64,000 nucleotides of DNA from Cladophialophora immunda (GCF_000835495.1 NW_015622541.1:2914001-2978000), one strand, 5' to 3'; counted from the stretch's first letter, positions 23,284 to 34,570 are shown. Numbers and translations: made by a program. Notes: a model not told the origin generated them from the sequence alone.

Positions 23284-24066
23284 ATGGCAGACCAATCACA
23301 AGTTCTCCAGCTGATTATAGTGCCTCATCGACCGGTGCACACTGATGGCGAGATCAACAAAGACCTAGCTCCGGCCTTTGGCATATTACAAAGGTCTGCA
23401 CAATACAGTTGAATCCCCATCGGTTGCATGCGAGCTTGACTGACGAGCTACGAGCAGGGCAAACGGACTGCAGGCCGTATGGAGAGGGAAAAAGCATGAA
23501 GACCGCCACACCCAAGTTGCCCTGCTCTTGTGGGAGAGCCTGGAGGCAAGTCACGCCTTCTTCACCAGCTCCGAATACACCGAGTTCCACAAAGTCATCC
23601 AGCCTGCAATGAATGCGCGGAAGATTGAATGGCAGAACCACGCGTTGATCAAACCCCAGGGGCTTAATGACAAGGAGCATTTGGCCAAGACACTTCAATC
23701 ACCCGCTATTGAGGTTGCCCTGACCAAAGTCGTCGAAGGCGGTGTAAAGGGCTACTATTCTCGGTTTCAAAACATCGTCGTTCCCATCCTAGATAACGAC
23801 CCTGGCTGCGACGGACATTTCATCAGTCCCTTGCTGGAAAATCCCCAAAACCAGCTGCTTTTGATCAACTGGAAGTCAGTGGATGTACGTACACCTCGCG
23901 TTTCGGTCTACTACGTGTGCAAGCTAATGGCGTTCAGGCTCATCATGAGGACTTTGAGAAAAAGCAAACATTCCGGGACTGCATTGACGGGCTCCAGGAC
24001 TACTACGCAGAGTTTGTGATCCCTTGGCATATTGTGGGACTTCAGCTAGTTCAAGGTAGCCTATAA
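23284..24066 (+). CDS. ABM-like (dimeric alpha-beta barrel) protein
   Basis: Model: join(23284..23393,23458..23884,23938..24066), 221 aa. Two repeats of the ferredoxin-like pattern can be seen. The first runs from QVLQLIIVPHRP to a VALLLWESLEASHAFFTS strand-helix, and the second from ISPLLENPQNQLLLINWKS to a helix DCIDGLQDYY. Tandem-barrel proteins of this type are common next to fungal oxidative clusters and include anthrone-oxygenase-like and chaperone-like members. No catalytic residues can be assigned by eye, so the role is unknown. All three exons join in frame. It may be the right-hand edge of the first cluster. Confidence 0.7.
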
Positions 24067-25116
24067 TCAAAAAAGGGGATCTTTATTGCTTCTCCCTTCC
24101 GATATAAGAGCGCGCTATTCAATGCAACAGTAGTTCTTATCCTGTAAGAATGATGAACTACAGCGGCACCATGTGTAGGTTTAGTCCAGAACTCGCTCCA
24201 AGTGCTCTAAGTGTTGTTTTGTTCAAAGAAAAGTGTGAAGGACATATTCGTAAATTACTCGAAGATATATAGTTAGATAGTCAGTCACTAGGACCTGGGT
24301 AGAATTTACTATATTCCTCTATTAAGTTATATCTCGTAGTAACGCTCTAGATAGCCCTTGCTAACCCCTAGACTAAGACTCTTATAAGACTCTATCTCTT
24401 TGTGGAGACCGCGACATTGATATGAGTATAACGACAGTCTAGAGCTGGAAGATGTGGACATGGATTCCATTTGTGTAAAAAGACGTTGATGTGGTGGGAA
24501 GGCACTCGCTCAACATTCGATTGATGCCATTCATAAATGAGAGTACTGCGGTCAATCGGAGCCGGATAACCCAGCTTCAGCATTCCTACTACACTTTCGG
24601 TGAGCATTCTTTCCTTCTTGAACCCGCCTCCTTCACCATCTATCCACTTCCTGCTCGCCTCCGGAACCCGTCTCCCTGATGTGTCTTGTCAAATATGGCA
24701 GCCCTATTCCTGCTCCTGTCGATGTGTTAGGACAACAACGCCTTGAAAAGTAGCAATCCAACAGTGTAGCGCGCCCATCATCAGTCCCCCATGGGGCAGG
24801 TCTGGCATCTTGCCTTTTTATACGGCAAAGGTGTCCAACCTTTGGTGCCGATGCTCGCGACCGCCGGCCAGTCGCGTGTGACTATGCCGTATCACCCCAA
24901 GGGACCTTGGCGTAAGGGGATGTGAGGTCACCGGCGAGGCGGCCTCAGAGCTCCGTTGCGAATCAGTTGCTAATGCATGAATCCGGACTTAAGACCCTGC
25001 GATCACGGCTGGACAGGCCTGTTGACAACCACAGGACTGCCGGCAAGCATCACATGCAGAAGGAACTGATCCGCAACCGAGCAATGAGGCCGCCTCGTAG
25101 CTGACCCGACATCCCC
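24067..25116. repeat. AT-rich degenerate relic plus intergenic sequence
   Basis: From about 24100 to 24420 the sequence is rich in TA, CTAG and TATA steps with stops in all frames. This is unlike the neighbouring genes and is typical of an old transposon fragment hit by repeat-induced point mutation. No terminal repeats or transposase remnants could be identified. The rest (24420-25116) shows no supported gene. Confidence 0.35.
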
Positions 25117-25708
25117 TCACGTCCGGTCTAAGAACTCAGTCAGCGCAGAGAGAGGTGTGCAATCTTGCTTGTAGAGGAGGACAGGAAGATAGAACGTTAC
25201 CGCTTGAAGCAATGGGTGGGTTAGGCCGAGTGTGATGAGGACTGCACCCAGTGCCTCGTTTCCGCCGTCAATGAGCACCGCGCCCAAGATGGCTTCGACG
25301 GTGGTCGCCATGGTCTTGTCGGAGACAGAGACCGTGCCCTGGTTCAAGATGACACAGTCCTGCAGACCATGTCTGCGGCCGACAGCGCTGAGATTGCTGT
25401 TCCCCAGCAGCGCCTGCTCGACTTGAGTCCATTGGCCTTTTACAAGATCAGCCCGAGCCACCGGTGAGGATGCGAACATTCCGACCTTTGTTTCGGCCAC
25501 TGTCAAACCATCTTCGACACACGGCCGCCTTGGCTACTGCATCCCCAAAGACCGCCAGCCTATCGTTCTTGTAGACGCGGACGAAGCCATGATGCCACCA
25601 AATCGCATGGCCGGAAGCTTGAAGAGCTTGCAGACAGAGAATGGGGTCTTGGAACTCGTAATTGATGATGGATTCGCACGCGGCGACCTTGGCTTCATTC
25701 GTCGTCAT
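25117..25708 (-). CDS. Small RNase III-domain protein with degenerate active site
   Basis: Model: complement(join(25117..25436,25486..25708)), 180 aa, one RNase III domain and no double-stranded-RNA-binding domain. The signature helix reads NDRLAVFGDAVAKAAV where catalytic enzymes have NERLEFLGDAV. The later metal-binding helix reads TTVEAILGAVLIDGG where active enzymes have D-x-x-E-A. Two acidic ligands are therefore replaced (Glu to Ala, Asp to Thr) and one is conservative (Glu to Asp). It probably does not cut RNA; relatives include structural RNase III-fold proteins such as mitochondrial ribosomal proteins. No presequence is evident. Confidence 0.75.
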
Positions 25709-26427
25709 TGTTGTCGAATTGTTCGAATCGTGGCCGCTCGCTCACTTTGAGGGAAGTTGATGATTCCTGGGTTGTTGTTGATGCTGCGTTCACAGCGACG
25801 AGCTTGAGTTCCTTTTATTTGTTTGGCTGCGGAAGCTTTCAGCTAGGAGGCTGGTGATTATGGCTGGGTGGCGGGCGGGGTGACCCCTCTTAAGCTAGCC
25901 TACGACTCAATAGAGGAACAAAAAGAATTCTTTAGGGTCCCCCGTCTACCTACTTGTATATGTCATTGAATAATTAACAAAGGGGTTACTAGCGCTATTC
26001 TCATGCCTTCGGCTGAAGACTAGCTATAATAGATATTATATCTGTTGGTGGTCCTGCTAGTCACGAGATGCGGAAGATTCAATCACGTGGCGATCCGCGC
26101 GCATACCACGTGATGATCTTGGCGCGTTTGGCGTGTTTTGTCTGCCTGATTTCATCCCCATGATATTGACGTGTGAATCTGACATGTCGCGGTTATACAG
26201 CTCTTCAACAGCACTGATTGAGAGACTTACTATTCCTAGGGCGAAATGCGAAGCAATATCAGCAACGGTCTGAAAAGGAAGCCAGATCAAATAGTGGCTC
26301 GCCTCTCCTCCCTCTTATCTGCTCCTCGTACTGCTTCTCGTCTCGCTACCTTAGTATACTTCAGCGCCGGACCTTCTACTCTGGGGGATCTTTGGGTATA
26401 ACAGGCGGCGGCTGGGGCATCACCGCC
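25709..26427. other. Intergenic region with AT-rich patch
   Basis: Divergent promoter space between the RNase III-like gene and the REV7 gene. From about 25890 to 26050 the sequence is AT-rich and TA-rich, resembling the relic at 24.1-24.4 kb. The frame upstream of the REV7 ATG stays open to about 26218 but has no in-frame ATG. Confidence 0.45.
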
Positions 26428-27375
26428 ATGGCCGGTCCTCAGCCGAATCCCACTACGGTGTCAAACTTCTTGTCTACGCGTCGTGCCCTCCTCGACACTC
26501 TCACCTCTTTCCTCACGGTTGCAACTCACCACATCCTCTATCTGCGCCGGATTTACCCTCCGGTCTCATTTCTCTCTGCAAGAGCTTACAACTATCCCGT
26601 TCGCCAGAACCGTCATCCCGCAGTCTGTGCGTGGGTCAATGATGCCGTGTCCGCAATCCGCAACCAACTCGATAAGAACACTGTCGAAAAGGTTCTACTA
26701 TGCATCTATGAATGTGATGGCAATCGCGTCCTCGAACGCTGGACGTTTGATCTCCGGTCTTTCCCTTCCCTCGTCAACGATGACGTCGACATCCCGTTCG
26801 AGTCCACCCCATCAGATGACGGCGACCTACTGAACAACCAAGTCAATCTCGCTGACCTAGAAGCCAACTTTCGAGCCACCTTGTCCCGGATCAGCACATC
26901 GGCAGCCCGACTTAGACCTCTCCCCGAAGGGCCTGGTGCTCCTGAATGCAGCTTCACGTTGGCTATTGAAGTAAAGGATCGGGCTGACCGTCCCGTAGGC
27001 CGAATTGAGAAGGAGGAGCGGAAATGGATTGCTGCAGAACCACAGGCGTCTCGGACGTCTTCGACCCCAAGACGTCAAGGAAATGATAAAGAACCGACCT
27101 CTCCGTCTGCACGAACCCACCCGGTCCGTCGAGTTGAAGCAGGAGAGCTGCAAATGGAAGTCTGGGTAGAAGAAGCAGCGACCAAGTTTGAGTTTGACCC
27201 CCCATCCACGTCGCCAGGGTCGTCTTTACCCCCGGATCAAAGAGCAGCAAATATGTCATACGGCGCGGGAAAAGAGAAGTTCGATCCTGAGAACATGTAT
27301 ACATACGATCTCGAGCCACCGGATGTAAACCGCAAGCCGCAGGGCGGAGCCATGACAGACTATCAGCGAGGATGA
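26428..27375 (+). CDS. REV7: REV7/MAD2B-like HORMA-domain protein
   Basis: A single exon, 315 aa, from the first in-frame ATG. The HORMA domain starts at once: LLDTLTSFLTVATHHILYLR helix, RIYPPVSFLSARAYNYPV, HPAVCAWVNDAV, then VEKVLLCIYECDGNRVLERW. This order matches the REV7 subunit of translesion DNA polymerase zeta, which bridges REV3 and REV1 in the nucleus. A low-complexity insert (about residues 195-235, rich in Ser, Thr, Pro and Arg) separates it from the C-terminal safety-belt part ending near YTYDLEPPDVN. It is longer than the roughly 210-residue animal protein, as is usual in fungi. It is a housekeeping gene unrelated to the clusters. Confidence 0.85.
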   Translation: MAGPQPNPTTVSNFLSTRRALLDTLTSFLTVATHHILYLRRIYPPVSFLSARAYNYPVRQNRHPAVCAWVNDAVSAIRNQLDKNTVEKVLLCIYECDGNRVLERWTFDLRSFPSLVNDDVDIPFESTPSDDGDLLNNQVNLADLEANFRATLSRISTSAARLRPLPEGPGAPECSFTLAIEVKDRADRPVGRIEKEERKWIAAEPQASRTSSTPRRQGNDKEPTSPSARTHPVRRVEAGELQMEVWVEEAATKFEFDPPSTSPGSSLPPDQRAANMSYGAGKEKFDPENMYTYDLEPPDVNRKPQGGAMTDYQRG

Positions 27376-28045
27376 AATTCGTATTTGGGAAAGATATCAT
27401 TGCCACTGGATTTGCAATGGGTCATATTTCTTAGGGTGGGAGTGAGCGCGCTTCTTGACCAATTCGAGCTTTCTCGTGGGTAGGAGGGAATTGTGCTGAA
27501 GGTCAGAGGAAGTAACCTCAGTGGCCGGATACTTCGAGTTTTGTGCCGCCGCACTCATTCCATTGTCTGTGAGTTCGTCCACAAATTTTCTTTCCCACCG
27601 GGCTTCGATGCTCAATAGGAAGTCTGCATCGTAGTTCTCCGACCTCGTCGAGCGACCTCTTGGGTGAGCGTCAGCATGTCAATTTGCCCCAAAGTCATGA
27701 CATCTCGCGACTCCGCTTCCTCAAATCAATCTGAAAGTCCCTTGCTCAAGCCTGATCTCTTCGTCCTCCTCCAGCATACAGCCATCAGAAAACTTCCTTG
27801 TGCAAAAACGTTTTCCCACGGGTAAGGTACCCTGTCCGGCAGACCCGATCGTATTCGCTTTGGGTCATGATTGCCAAGGCCACTGCATGCCAACTTTGGT
27901 ATAAGAGCACGCGGCTTGATCTCTCATACCTCTCCGTCCATTCATACTCATTCCTCAGTATAGAATATTGTCTTCATCGTCGTCGTTGTTGTCATCGCCG
28001 TCGAGAAGGGTTCTGCACAGTATTGGCCCCGATAACCAGTGCTCA
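27376..28045. other. Intergenic region, REV7 to phosphatase
   Basis: No supported gene. An open frame precedes the phosphatase ATG from about 27968 but lacks an ATG of its own. Confidence 0.5.
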
Positions 28046-28972
28046 ATGGCTCAAGAAGATCTTCTGTTGACCTTGATCAGCACGCCTATAGACGAGCCCA
28101 TTCCACCACTAGAACTGGCCAAGGCTCTGTCAACTGCTCCATTCACTCTCGTCCCTGGCACCTTCAACACAAGAACTTTAGCTCATCCTTCCCTCCTACG
28201 AGGAGGCTTAGTCTACCGCTCCGGATCACTGTGGGACCTTACTGCCGAAGGCAAAAGACATATTGTGGAAGACCTCAACATCAAAGCAATCTTCGACCTT
28301 CGCTCAGCTGGAGAGAAGAAAGCCTTCCCCATGCCGGCCTTTCAGCCGCATCATAACGTTGAAATCGTCTCACTCGCATTCGATTCACCGCCTGCCGAAC
28401 TGAACATTGCAGACTACATCCCTGACCCCTCCAGTACGGACCTCGGGACTGGTGGCTCCCGTGGCTACAGTAAACAATACCTTGAAGCCCTGTCCATCTT
28501 CAAGTCGGCCTTCCGCCAAGTGCTTACGTATTTACTCGTCCACCCAAACTCGGCGATTCTCTTCAATTGCACAGCGGGCAAAGACCGCACCGGTGTCCTT
28601 GCAGCATTGATTCTTGCTTTAGCCGGCGTTCCAGATGATGATATCGCTTTCGACTATGCTCTGTCCAGGATCGGCATCGAACCTCAAAAGGAGTTCTTGA
28701 CCGCAATTGTGAAGAAGTGGAAGCCTGAATGGACGGAGGATACACCTGGAGTGAGAGAGTTTAGTAATGTGAGCGAGAAGTATATGTTGAAGTTTCTGGA
28801 AGATGCAAGAGTGCTGTATGGTAGGGGCGGTAACGGCGAAGTAGATGCAGGAGATGGGAAGATAGGAGATACCAATTGGGCCGAGCGATACGTGCTCGCC
28901 GAGCTGGGATTCTCGAAGGAGGAAGTCGAGACGCTTCAGGAGAACTTGCGAAATCAAGAGATCAATGCTTGA
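28046..28972 (+). CDS. Tyrosine/serine protein phosphatase (LipA/MptpB-like)
   Basis: A single exon, 308 aa. The P-loop CTAGKDRTG has the catalytic Cys175 and Arg181. The extra Lys-Asp inside the loop is typical of the Y_phosphatase3 group (MptpB, LipA), which also dephosphorylates phosphoinositides. The upstream segments RGGLVYRSGSLWDLTAEG and IKAIFDLRSAGE are the family's conserved N-terminal motifs, including the Asp-Leu-Arg-Ser turn. No signal peptide or membrane seg­ment is visible, so it is likely cytosolic. The ATG at 28046 was chosen over the longer open frame because that frame has no ATG. Confidence 0.85.
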   Translation: MAQEDLLLTLISTPIDEPIPPLELAKALSTAPFTLVPGTFNTRTLAHPSLLRGGLVYRSGSLWDLTAEGKRHIVEDLNIKAIFDLRSAGEKKAFPMPAFQPHHNVEIVSLAFDSPPAELNIADYIPDPSSTDLGTGGSRGYSKQYLEALSIFKSAFRQVLTYLLVHPNSAILFNCTAGKDRTGVLAALILALAGVPDDDIAFDYALSRIGIEPQKEFLTAIVKKWKPEWTEDTPGVREFSNVSEKYMLKFLEDARVLYGRGGNGEVDAGDGKIGDTNWAERYVLAELGFSKEEVETLQENLRNQEINA

Positions 28973-30058
28973 GATCCAAAGCCGTGGATCTTTCCGCCCG
29001 GATATAGTCACTAGGCGTTACGTCGTAGCGTTTACAAGAAATGCCTTCAGTGACAAGATAGGCGGTAAAGCATGCATTCATCCACCATTCACGAGGTGGA
29101 AAAACAAGTTTCGCCAGGGCATCGCGAAGACAACGAATGCAACGTGGATTTAGGAGCAATAGATCGAGGCCGAAGAGTTGTGAGGGTGGGGGGCCCACTA
29201 CAGAGCATGTCCGCCTGGCTCAGCCCCTTTTTCGAGGTATTCGAACACAGCCTCGTTGTTCCGATCTCTGATTGCATTGAGAAGGCCCCACGGCGGCCTT
29301 TCGCATTTGGAGCAAAGGCTGTTCTCCTTTTCCCATGAAGAGCGTGTGAAAAGAGTAGCAAAACTGTCTCGGCAACTGGGAACGACCACAACGAACGACG
29401 GCCAGATCACCTCAGCGCAGCCCCCTGAAGGAACCATGGCACATTTAACACCGAATCATATTGTGGCGTTGAAGCCGGCGTGCTGGGCATCGACAGTGCA
29501 GGTGATAGAAAATCGACAGCAGGTGTTCATCACTGAAGTGAGTACTTGGACATATCGCCCGCACAACGTCATGCCAGAACTGATGCCCTGCTGCTCGCTG
29601 CGGACGGCGAGGTGTAAAAACAATTGCATCACCTCGAGTGCAACAGGGCACACCATGCAAACCGGCTTTCAATTTCGTATTGGGTCACAAGAACAACACC
29701 GTTTGCTTTGGACAACAGCTGGTTTGTTCAGATGACCATTTGTTTGATATAAAGCTCTCGACAAAGCGCCACGACAACGCTATCTCTTTCATTGTCACTC
29801 CGGGTCACAGTACCATATCTCTTTATTTCTTTGGACTGCCCTGTGACAATGATTGCTCTTTGTTCGTCGTTATAGGCTCTATATCTGGGCAGCTGTTCTG
29901 CAGGTAGGTTCCGTTCTTTCTCCATCTTCAAAGACAAACATTTGCGAGATTGCCTTTGGCCAATTTCAGCTCCAATATACCGCATATTACAACTGCAGAA
30001 TTCTGCTAGCGACGCAGCCATCAAACACGAAACCCTCTCTACCAAACTTTGGAACACA
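28973..30058. other. Intergenic region with one doubtful minus-strand frame
   Basis: About 1.1 kb between the phosphatase and the GH16 gene. On the minus strand, 29198-29437 is an ATG-started 79-codon frame ending in a short helix-like segment, and 28962-29198 could be a further exon. I found no domain and no convincing splice pair, so no gene is called. Confidence 0.4.
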
Positions 30059-31144
30059 ATGTGGCTTGGTGCACTTGGACTCGCGGGACTCTTCATTGGA
30101 GTTTGCGAGGCTCTGCAATATCAACTCTCCAAAAATTACTCCGGTCCCGACTTCTTCGATCAATTTGACTTCTTCTCAGATCCAGATCCGACGCACGGGT
30201 TTGTGAAGTACCAGGATCTGGCCGGGGCCAACAGTACTGGACTAGCGGGCTTCGCGTCAAACGACGTTTTCCAGAACGTGGTCTATCTCGGAGTTGACTC
30301 ATCCAACATTGCTCCGGACGGCAGGCAGTCTACCCGCATTCAGTCGAAAGATTTCTTCAACCAATCCTTGCACATCGCCGATATCAGACATATGCCTGGA
30401 GGCATCTGCGGATCGTGGCCGGCATACTGGCTGGTAGGGCCTCAGTGGCCGGATGACGGAGAAATCGACATCATGGAAGGGATTTCGCTGCAGCCCATCA
30501 ACAAGATGGTCCTGCACACGAAAGCCCACCTCACCATCTCCAACATCTCGGATCCCAGCGTCGCGAACGCCACACAGATGCAGATGCGAGGGACATTCAC
30601 GAGCCTGGACTGCAGTGCTGACATCCCCGGCGACCCCGGCTGTGCGGTGTCCGGAGCGAACAATTCTTTCGGACAGGCATTCAACGACAACGGCGGAGGC
30701 GTCCTTGCGACCGAATATGGCCCGCAGTGGATCTCGATCTGGAACTTTGCCCGCGACGAGATCCCCGCAGACGCTTTTAGCGGTAGTCCAGATCCAGAGA
30801 CGTGGAGGGTGCCCGACGCCCATTTCATGTCCGCGGACGGTGGCCTGCTGTCTGAATACTTTTCCAACCTGCGGATTGTCGTCAACATCGCCCTATGCGG
30901 AGACTGGACGGATGGGGACTGGGCGACCTCTGAATGCGCGGCGCTGGCTCCAACGTGCCAGGACTATGTGGCCAACAACCCGCAAGCTTTCAAAGAGGCT
31001 TACTGGCTCATCGGAGGTATTCAGGTCTACCAGCCTGTATCCGGGGGATCAAACATCACAGCTGGCCCTTATGCGAGTGCGGGATACCGTCGTCATGTGC
31101 CTCGTACGCCAGCCCCTCGATCAGATCAAGGCTTCCAACATTGA
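30059..31144 (+). CDS. Secreted GH16 endo-beta-1,3(4)-glucanase
   Basis: A single exon, 361 aa. A hydrophobic signal sequence (MWLGALGLAGLFIGVCEALQ) is followed by a mature start YQLSKNYSG. The GH16 core contains GGICGSWPAYWLVGPQWPDD and the catalytic box GEIDIMEG, with nucleophile Glu135, Asp137 and acid/base Glu140. These enzymes hydrolyse beta-1,3 and mixed-linked glucans in cell walls. Several N-glycosylation sites are visible (for example Asn-Ser-Thr and Asn-Ile-Ser). The last 25 residues are polar and show no GPI-anchor signal, so it is probably secreted freely. It is not related to either oxidative cluster. Confidence 0.9.
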   Translation: MWLGALGLAGLFIGVCEALQYQLSKNYSGPDFFDQFDFFSDPDPTHGFVKYQDLAGANSTGLAGFASNDVFQNVVYLGVDSSNIAPDGRQSTRIQSKDFFNQSLHIADIRHMPGGICGSWPAYWLVGPQWPDDGEIDIMEGISLQPINKMVLHTKAHLTISNISDPSVANATQMQMRGTFTSLDCSADIPGDPGCAVSGANNSFGQAFNDNGGGVLATEYGPQWISIWNFARDEIPADAFSGSPDPETWRVPDAHFMSADGGLLSEYFSNLRIVVNIALCGDWTDGDWATSECAALAPTCQDYVANNPQAFKEAYWLIGGIQVYQPVSGGSNITAGPYASAGYRRHVPRTPAPRSDQGFQH

Positions 31145-32138
31145 GATCGGGCTGGGAAGAGAGAGAGAGAGGTTGGCATTCGAACAATTGAGGTGATGGG
31201 GGTACAAAGGAAAGACACCGGTGCTGCATGAATGATTCCCGACCGGCGAGTTCCGGTTTCAAGCACATATTCGTGTAGATACAGAATGATAAAGTCTTCT
31301 GGCAAATTCAAGCTGGCGATAAGTCGTGAACAGAGTGTTCTTGAGCCTGAGGGACAGGGCTGCGCCTTTGGCGGAATCACTGCATAGTTAGAGCTTCTAC
31401 TCATGGGCAGTCTCTGTTTATTGTCTTTGATATCGTTATCATAAGTTTTCCTTGTTCTTCTTTGCCAGTGATGATATATCTTTCTTAGAGAGCCCATAAT
31501 CCTCTTCGTTGATATCGGTTCAAAGTCCAGTTTGAGTCGCCAAGCTGTGGTTGAACTGCTCGCGGCTCCCCATCCGATCAGGAAAAGGGGTGATGCCGCC
31601 CTTGGTCACTCCCGGCTCGCGCGAGCTGGGGGAGCGATCACCCTCGACTCACCGGTCGTCGGGACGGAATTCAGACAGGATGCCTGTGCTAGAAATGAAA
31701 TAATCCCAACTGTGTTGCCTTCTGATAAAACACCCTATCAATAATCCTGTCCATGACACGGATCATTTAGTATTCGAAGTTGAGTCTCCTACAAGAACCT
31801 CGCTGACAGACACCCCGTCATGGATGTTCTCCGTCAACACTATTGCCGAGACGTAGAGTTCATCATCCCATAATTCGCCTGATGTTATATGATTGGTGTA
31901 CACATGCGTCCGTTGAGCAGCACGGAAAGCGGAGTTTGGACGGTGATTTGAAACGGGGACCTTCACATGCCGAACTCCGACTACGGACGCGGGTTGCAAG
32001 ATACTAGCAGCTGTACCAAATAGCCTGGAGAGAGTATTTAGGGTCTACTGATAAGGCAGACCGATATGATGCACTGGGAGGGGGTGCATGGATTTGCAAG
32101 CCAGCAAACGGTGACAGCTTAGATCTGGGAATTTGGCC
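31145..32138. other. Intergenic region, GH16 to flavin monooxygenase 2
   Basis: No supported gene. It contains the 3' flank of the glucanase and the promoter of the monooxygenase. I did not find the CGGACCG element here. Confidence 0.5.
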
Positions 32139-33678
32139 ATGGGATCAATCAAAGAGCTTCCAGAACAAATGAGCGCTCCATTATCAGAGGTAGTCATTGT
32201 CGGTGCCGGTCCAACCGGCTTGACGTTGGCTCTGCTCCTTGCTAAGCACGGCGTCAAAGTCGTTGTGCTGGAAGCTTTGGCGCAAGTAGACCAGCGTCCA
32301 CGTGGAATATCGTACGGGTCTCCTGCAGTACGGTACGTTGGAATTGTATCAACTTTGTTCTGCGCGCTGACAGACACATCTCAGAGTGTTGGAAAGAGCT
32401 GGCGTGCTCGAGGAAATACGATCACAGACCTTTGATATTCGAAACATGTCGTGGAGGAAGCTTGACGGGACCTATCTAGCGGGGATAGAAGGTCTTGCGG
32501 ACGACCACAATCCCGACAGATCCTGCCTGTTTCCTGTACATCGACTATCGAATCTGCTTTTGGAACACGTCAAGAGACAATCCAAGATCACTGTGTACTT
32601 CTCACACAAAGTCATGGGGGCTGGTCAAGATGCGAACAAGGCATGGGTTGAGGTTGAGTCAGAGGTCGGACCCAAACGTATCGATGGGGATTACGTTGTC
32701 GGGTGCGATGGAGCGAGCAGCGGTGTCAGGAAATCTCTGTATGGAGAAGAGTTTCCTGGGTTCACATGGCAGAAGCAACTTATTGCAACCCACGTAAGAG
32801 CCAGGAATGGGAGAGACACTTTCGAAGAGTGCCATAGTACTGACTTGCAGACAGGTGCGCTATAATGTGGATCAATTCGGTTGGGGGGACCTACAGTGGA
32901 TCATCCACCCTGAACACTGGGGCCTCGTTTGTCGACTCGAATCTGGCGGGATATGGAGAATTGGGTATGGGGAAGAATTGGGCTTCACCACCGAAGAGCT
33001 AAGGAGTCGCCTCGCACAGAAATTCGAAACCATGCTGCCAGGACACCCGAAACCGGAGGATTACGAGGTCTTCAGGTTCAGTCCGTTCGTCATGCATCAA
33101 CGATGCGTCGACCGAATGCGGAATGGAAGGATCCTGTTGGCAGGAGATGCCGCACACCTGTGCAATCCAATGTGCGTCAACCATGAAACCTCGGATCTTC
33201 CTATGTTTGGGTCTTTGTTCAACATCGACAATTGGCTAATTATGGCAACAGGGGTGGCCTTGGATTGACTGGCGGACTATCGGACATCGGAAGCCTGGTC
33301 GACTGCTTCTATGGCATGTTGGACGGACTAACGGATGATTCCATCCTGGATAAGTGGGACGAGGTGCGAAGGAAGATATACAAAGAGTATATTGATCCAG
33401 TGTCGACCGCCAATCTGCTGAGAGTCTGGAAAGACCCGGACGAGGTCAAAGCGACTGACCCGTTTTTCAAGCTGATGGATGAAGCAGCGAAGGATCCCAA
33501 ACTGGTAAAGGAGTTGCGAATGGTGAGTTCCAATTTCAGAAGCTCGGCAGCATCATTGAGGAGGTGAGAGGCACATTCTGACATCAATTATCTGTAGAAA
33601 GAGATGATCATAGGCCACGACATGTCGCAATACTTTTCAAAGGGAGTGTCGACTGCGCCAGCAAAGACCGTAGTTTGA
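32139..33678 (+). CDS. PHBH-family FAD-dependent aromatic monooxygenase
   Basis: Model: join(32139..32332,32385..32793,32855..33171,33252..33522,33598..33678), 423 aa. The three family fingerprints are present: GAGPTG (residues 22-27, FAD ADP), VVGCDGASSGVRK (the DG motif for FAD and NAD(P)H) and ILLAGDAAHLCNPMGGLGL (the GD motif, split by an intron). Unlike the longer enzyme at 10330-12626 it has no thioredoxin-like C-terminal domain and no presequence, so it should be cytosolic. Such enzymes hydroxylate aromatic acids or phenols. It opens the compact module that ends with the SnoaL-like gene. At its second acceptor (32854) ACAG was used instead of the nearby GCAG to keep the frame. Confidence 0.9.
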
Positions 33679-34570
33679 GAGAGTACAAGAATGACATAGG
33701 TAATCGCACACTGGGTGCCGGTCTTCTTCTGGTATATATCTAGCATGTACGAGCCCTAGTAGTTACCCACAGAGCACTACACCGGTATATTGGTTCAGCC
33801 TTGTGGCGGTGGCATTGACCAATATTGACCTTCTTAACAGGAGAATGTCCCGTGAACAACCAGCCAGGATGTGACAGCGGCTGACTGCTGTTATGCCCGG
33901 CCTCTGGCGTTCGATGTCGTCTCGATGTCGTCTCCATACCTTCTCAGTGATTTAAGACCTGAGACATTTTCCAAGACAGTAGTACTCTAATGACCCTATA
34001 TCTCCAAACTTCTCCGATACTTCTGTACGAAATCTTCAGTCCCTAGCCGGGCATGGTAGTACCTACGGAAATGGGTATATAGTGTCATTCATGCCCATAT
34101 TTCTGAGGTGATTCCACATGCCATGCCTCACCAGCCGCCTTGCACTTAACCCGTGGTATCTTCGGATCAGAATGCCGCGCAACCATCTCACTAGTCCCTC
34201 TGCATCTCAAACTCTCGAGAAAAAACCTAACATCAGTCGGACTGGACTTGCTTCCACATTTCCTTCGGACCGAGTTGCGGTCCGCGTGGGCTGAACGACC
34301 TCCGATCATTCCTGCTCCTGGTCTTTTCTGCCTCTGGCAGAACCCAGGAGATCCATTTGCAGATGAACATGGCCAAAACCCCATGGGGTACATGTGGCGC
34401 CAGGTAAGTCAGCATTTCTTTCCCTTCAATCCCTTTATCATGCTTGCCACAACCCATCTCTCGCTAGCCCCGGTCTCTGGTCCTATTCTCCACCGGCTCC
34501 TTCAGAGGTAACACTTGCATGTACTGCTTCCCAGCTCACTTGAAGTAAACCTATCACCAGTATCGCTATA
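33679..34570. other. Intergenic region, flavin monooxygenase 2 to MFS transporter
   Basis: No supported gene. It carries a 19-bp perfect interrupted palindrome at 34266-34284, 287 bp before the transporter start. Confidence 0.5.
34266..34284. promoter_or_regulatory. Palindrome CGGACCG-N5-CGGTCCG, candidate Zn2Cys6 site
   Basis: The two 7-bp arms are exact reverse complements around AGTTG. The CGG...CCG triplets are the type recognised by Zn2Cys6 dimers. The 9-mer CGGACCGAG recurs before the cupin gene (38437), and CGGACCG before the VOC/SnoaL pair (42564). Confidence 0.5.

Noticed and set aside
26218..26427. 70-residue N-terminal extension of REV7
   Set aside because: No ATG in the extension; the HORMA domain starts right after the ATG at 26428.
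29198..29437. Minus-strand 79-codon frame as a gene
   Set aside because: No recognisable domain and no convincing additional exons; kept only as a note in the intergenic entry.
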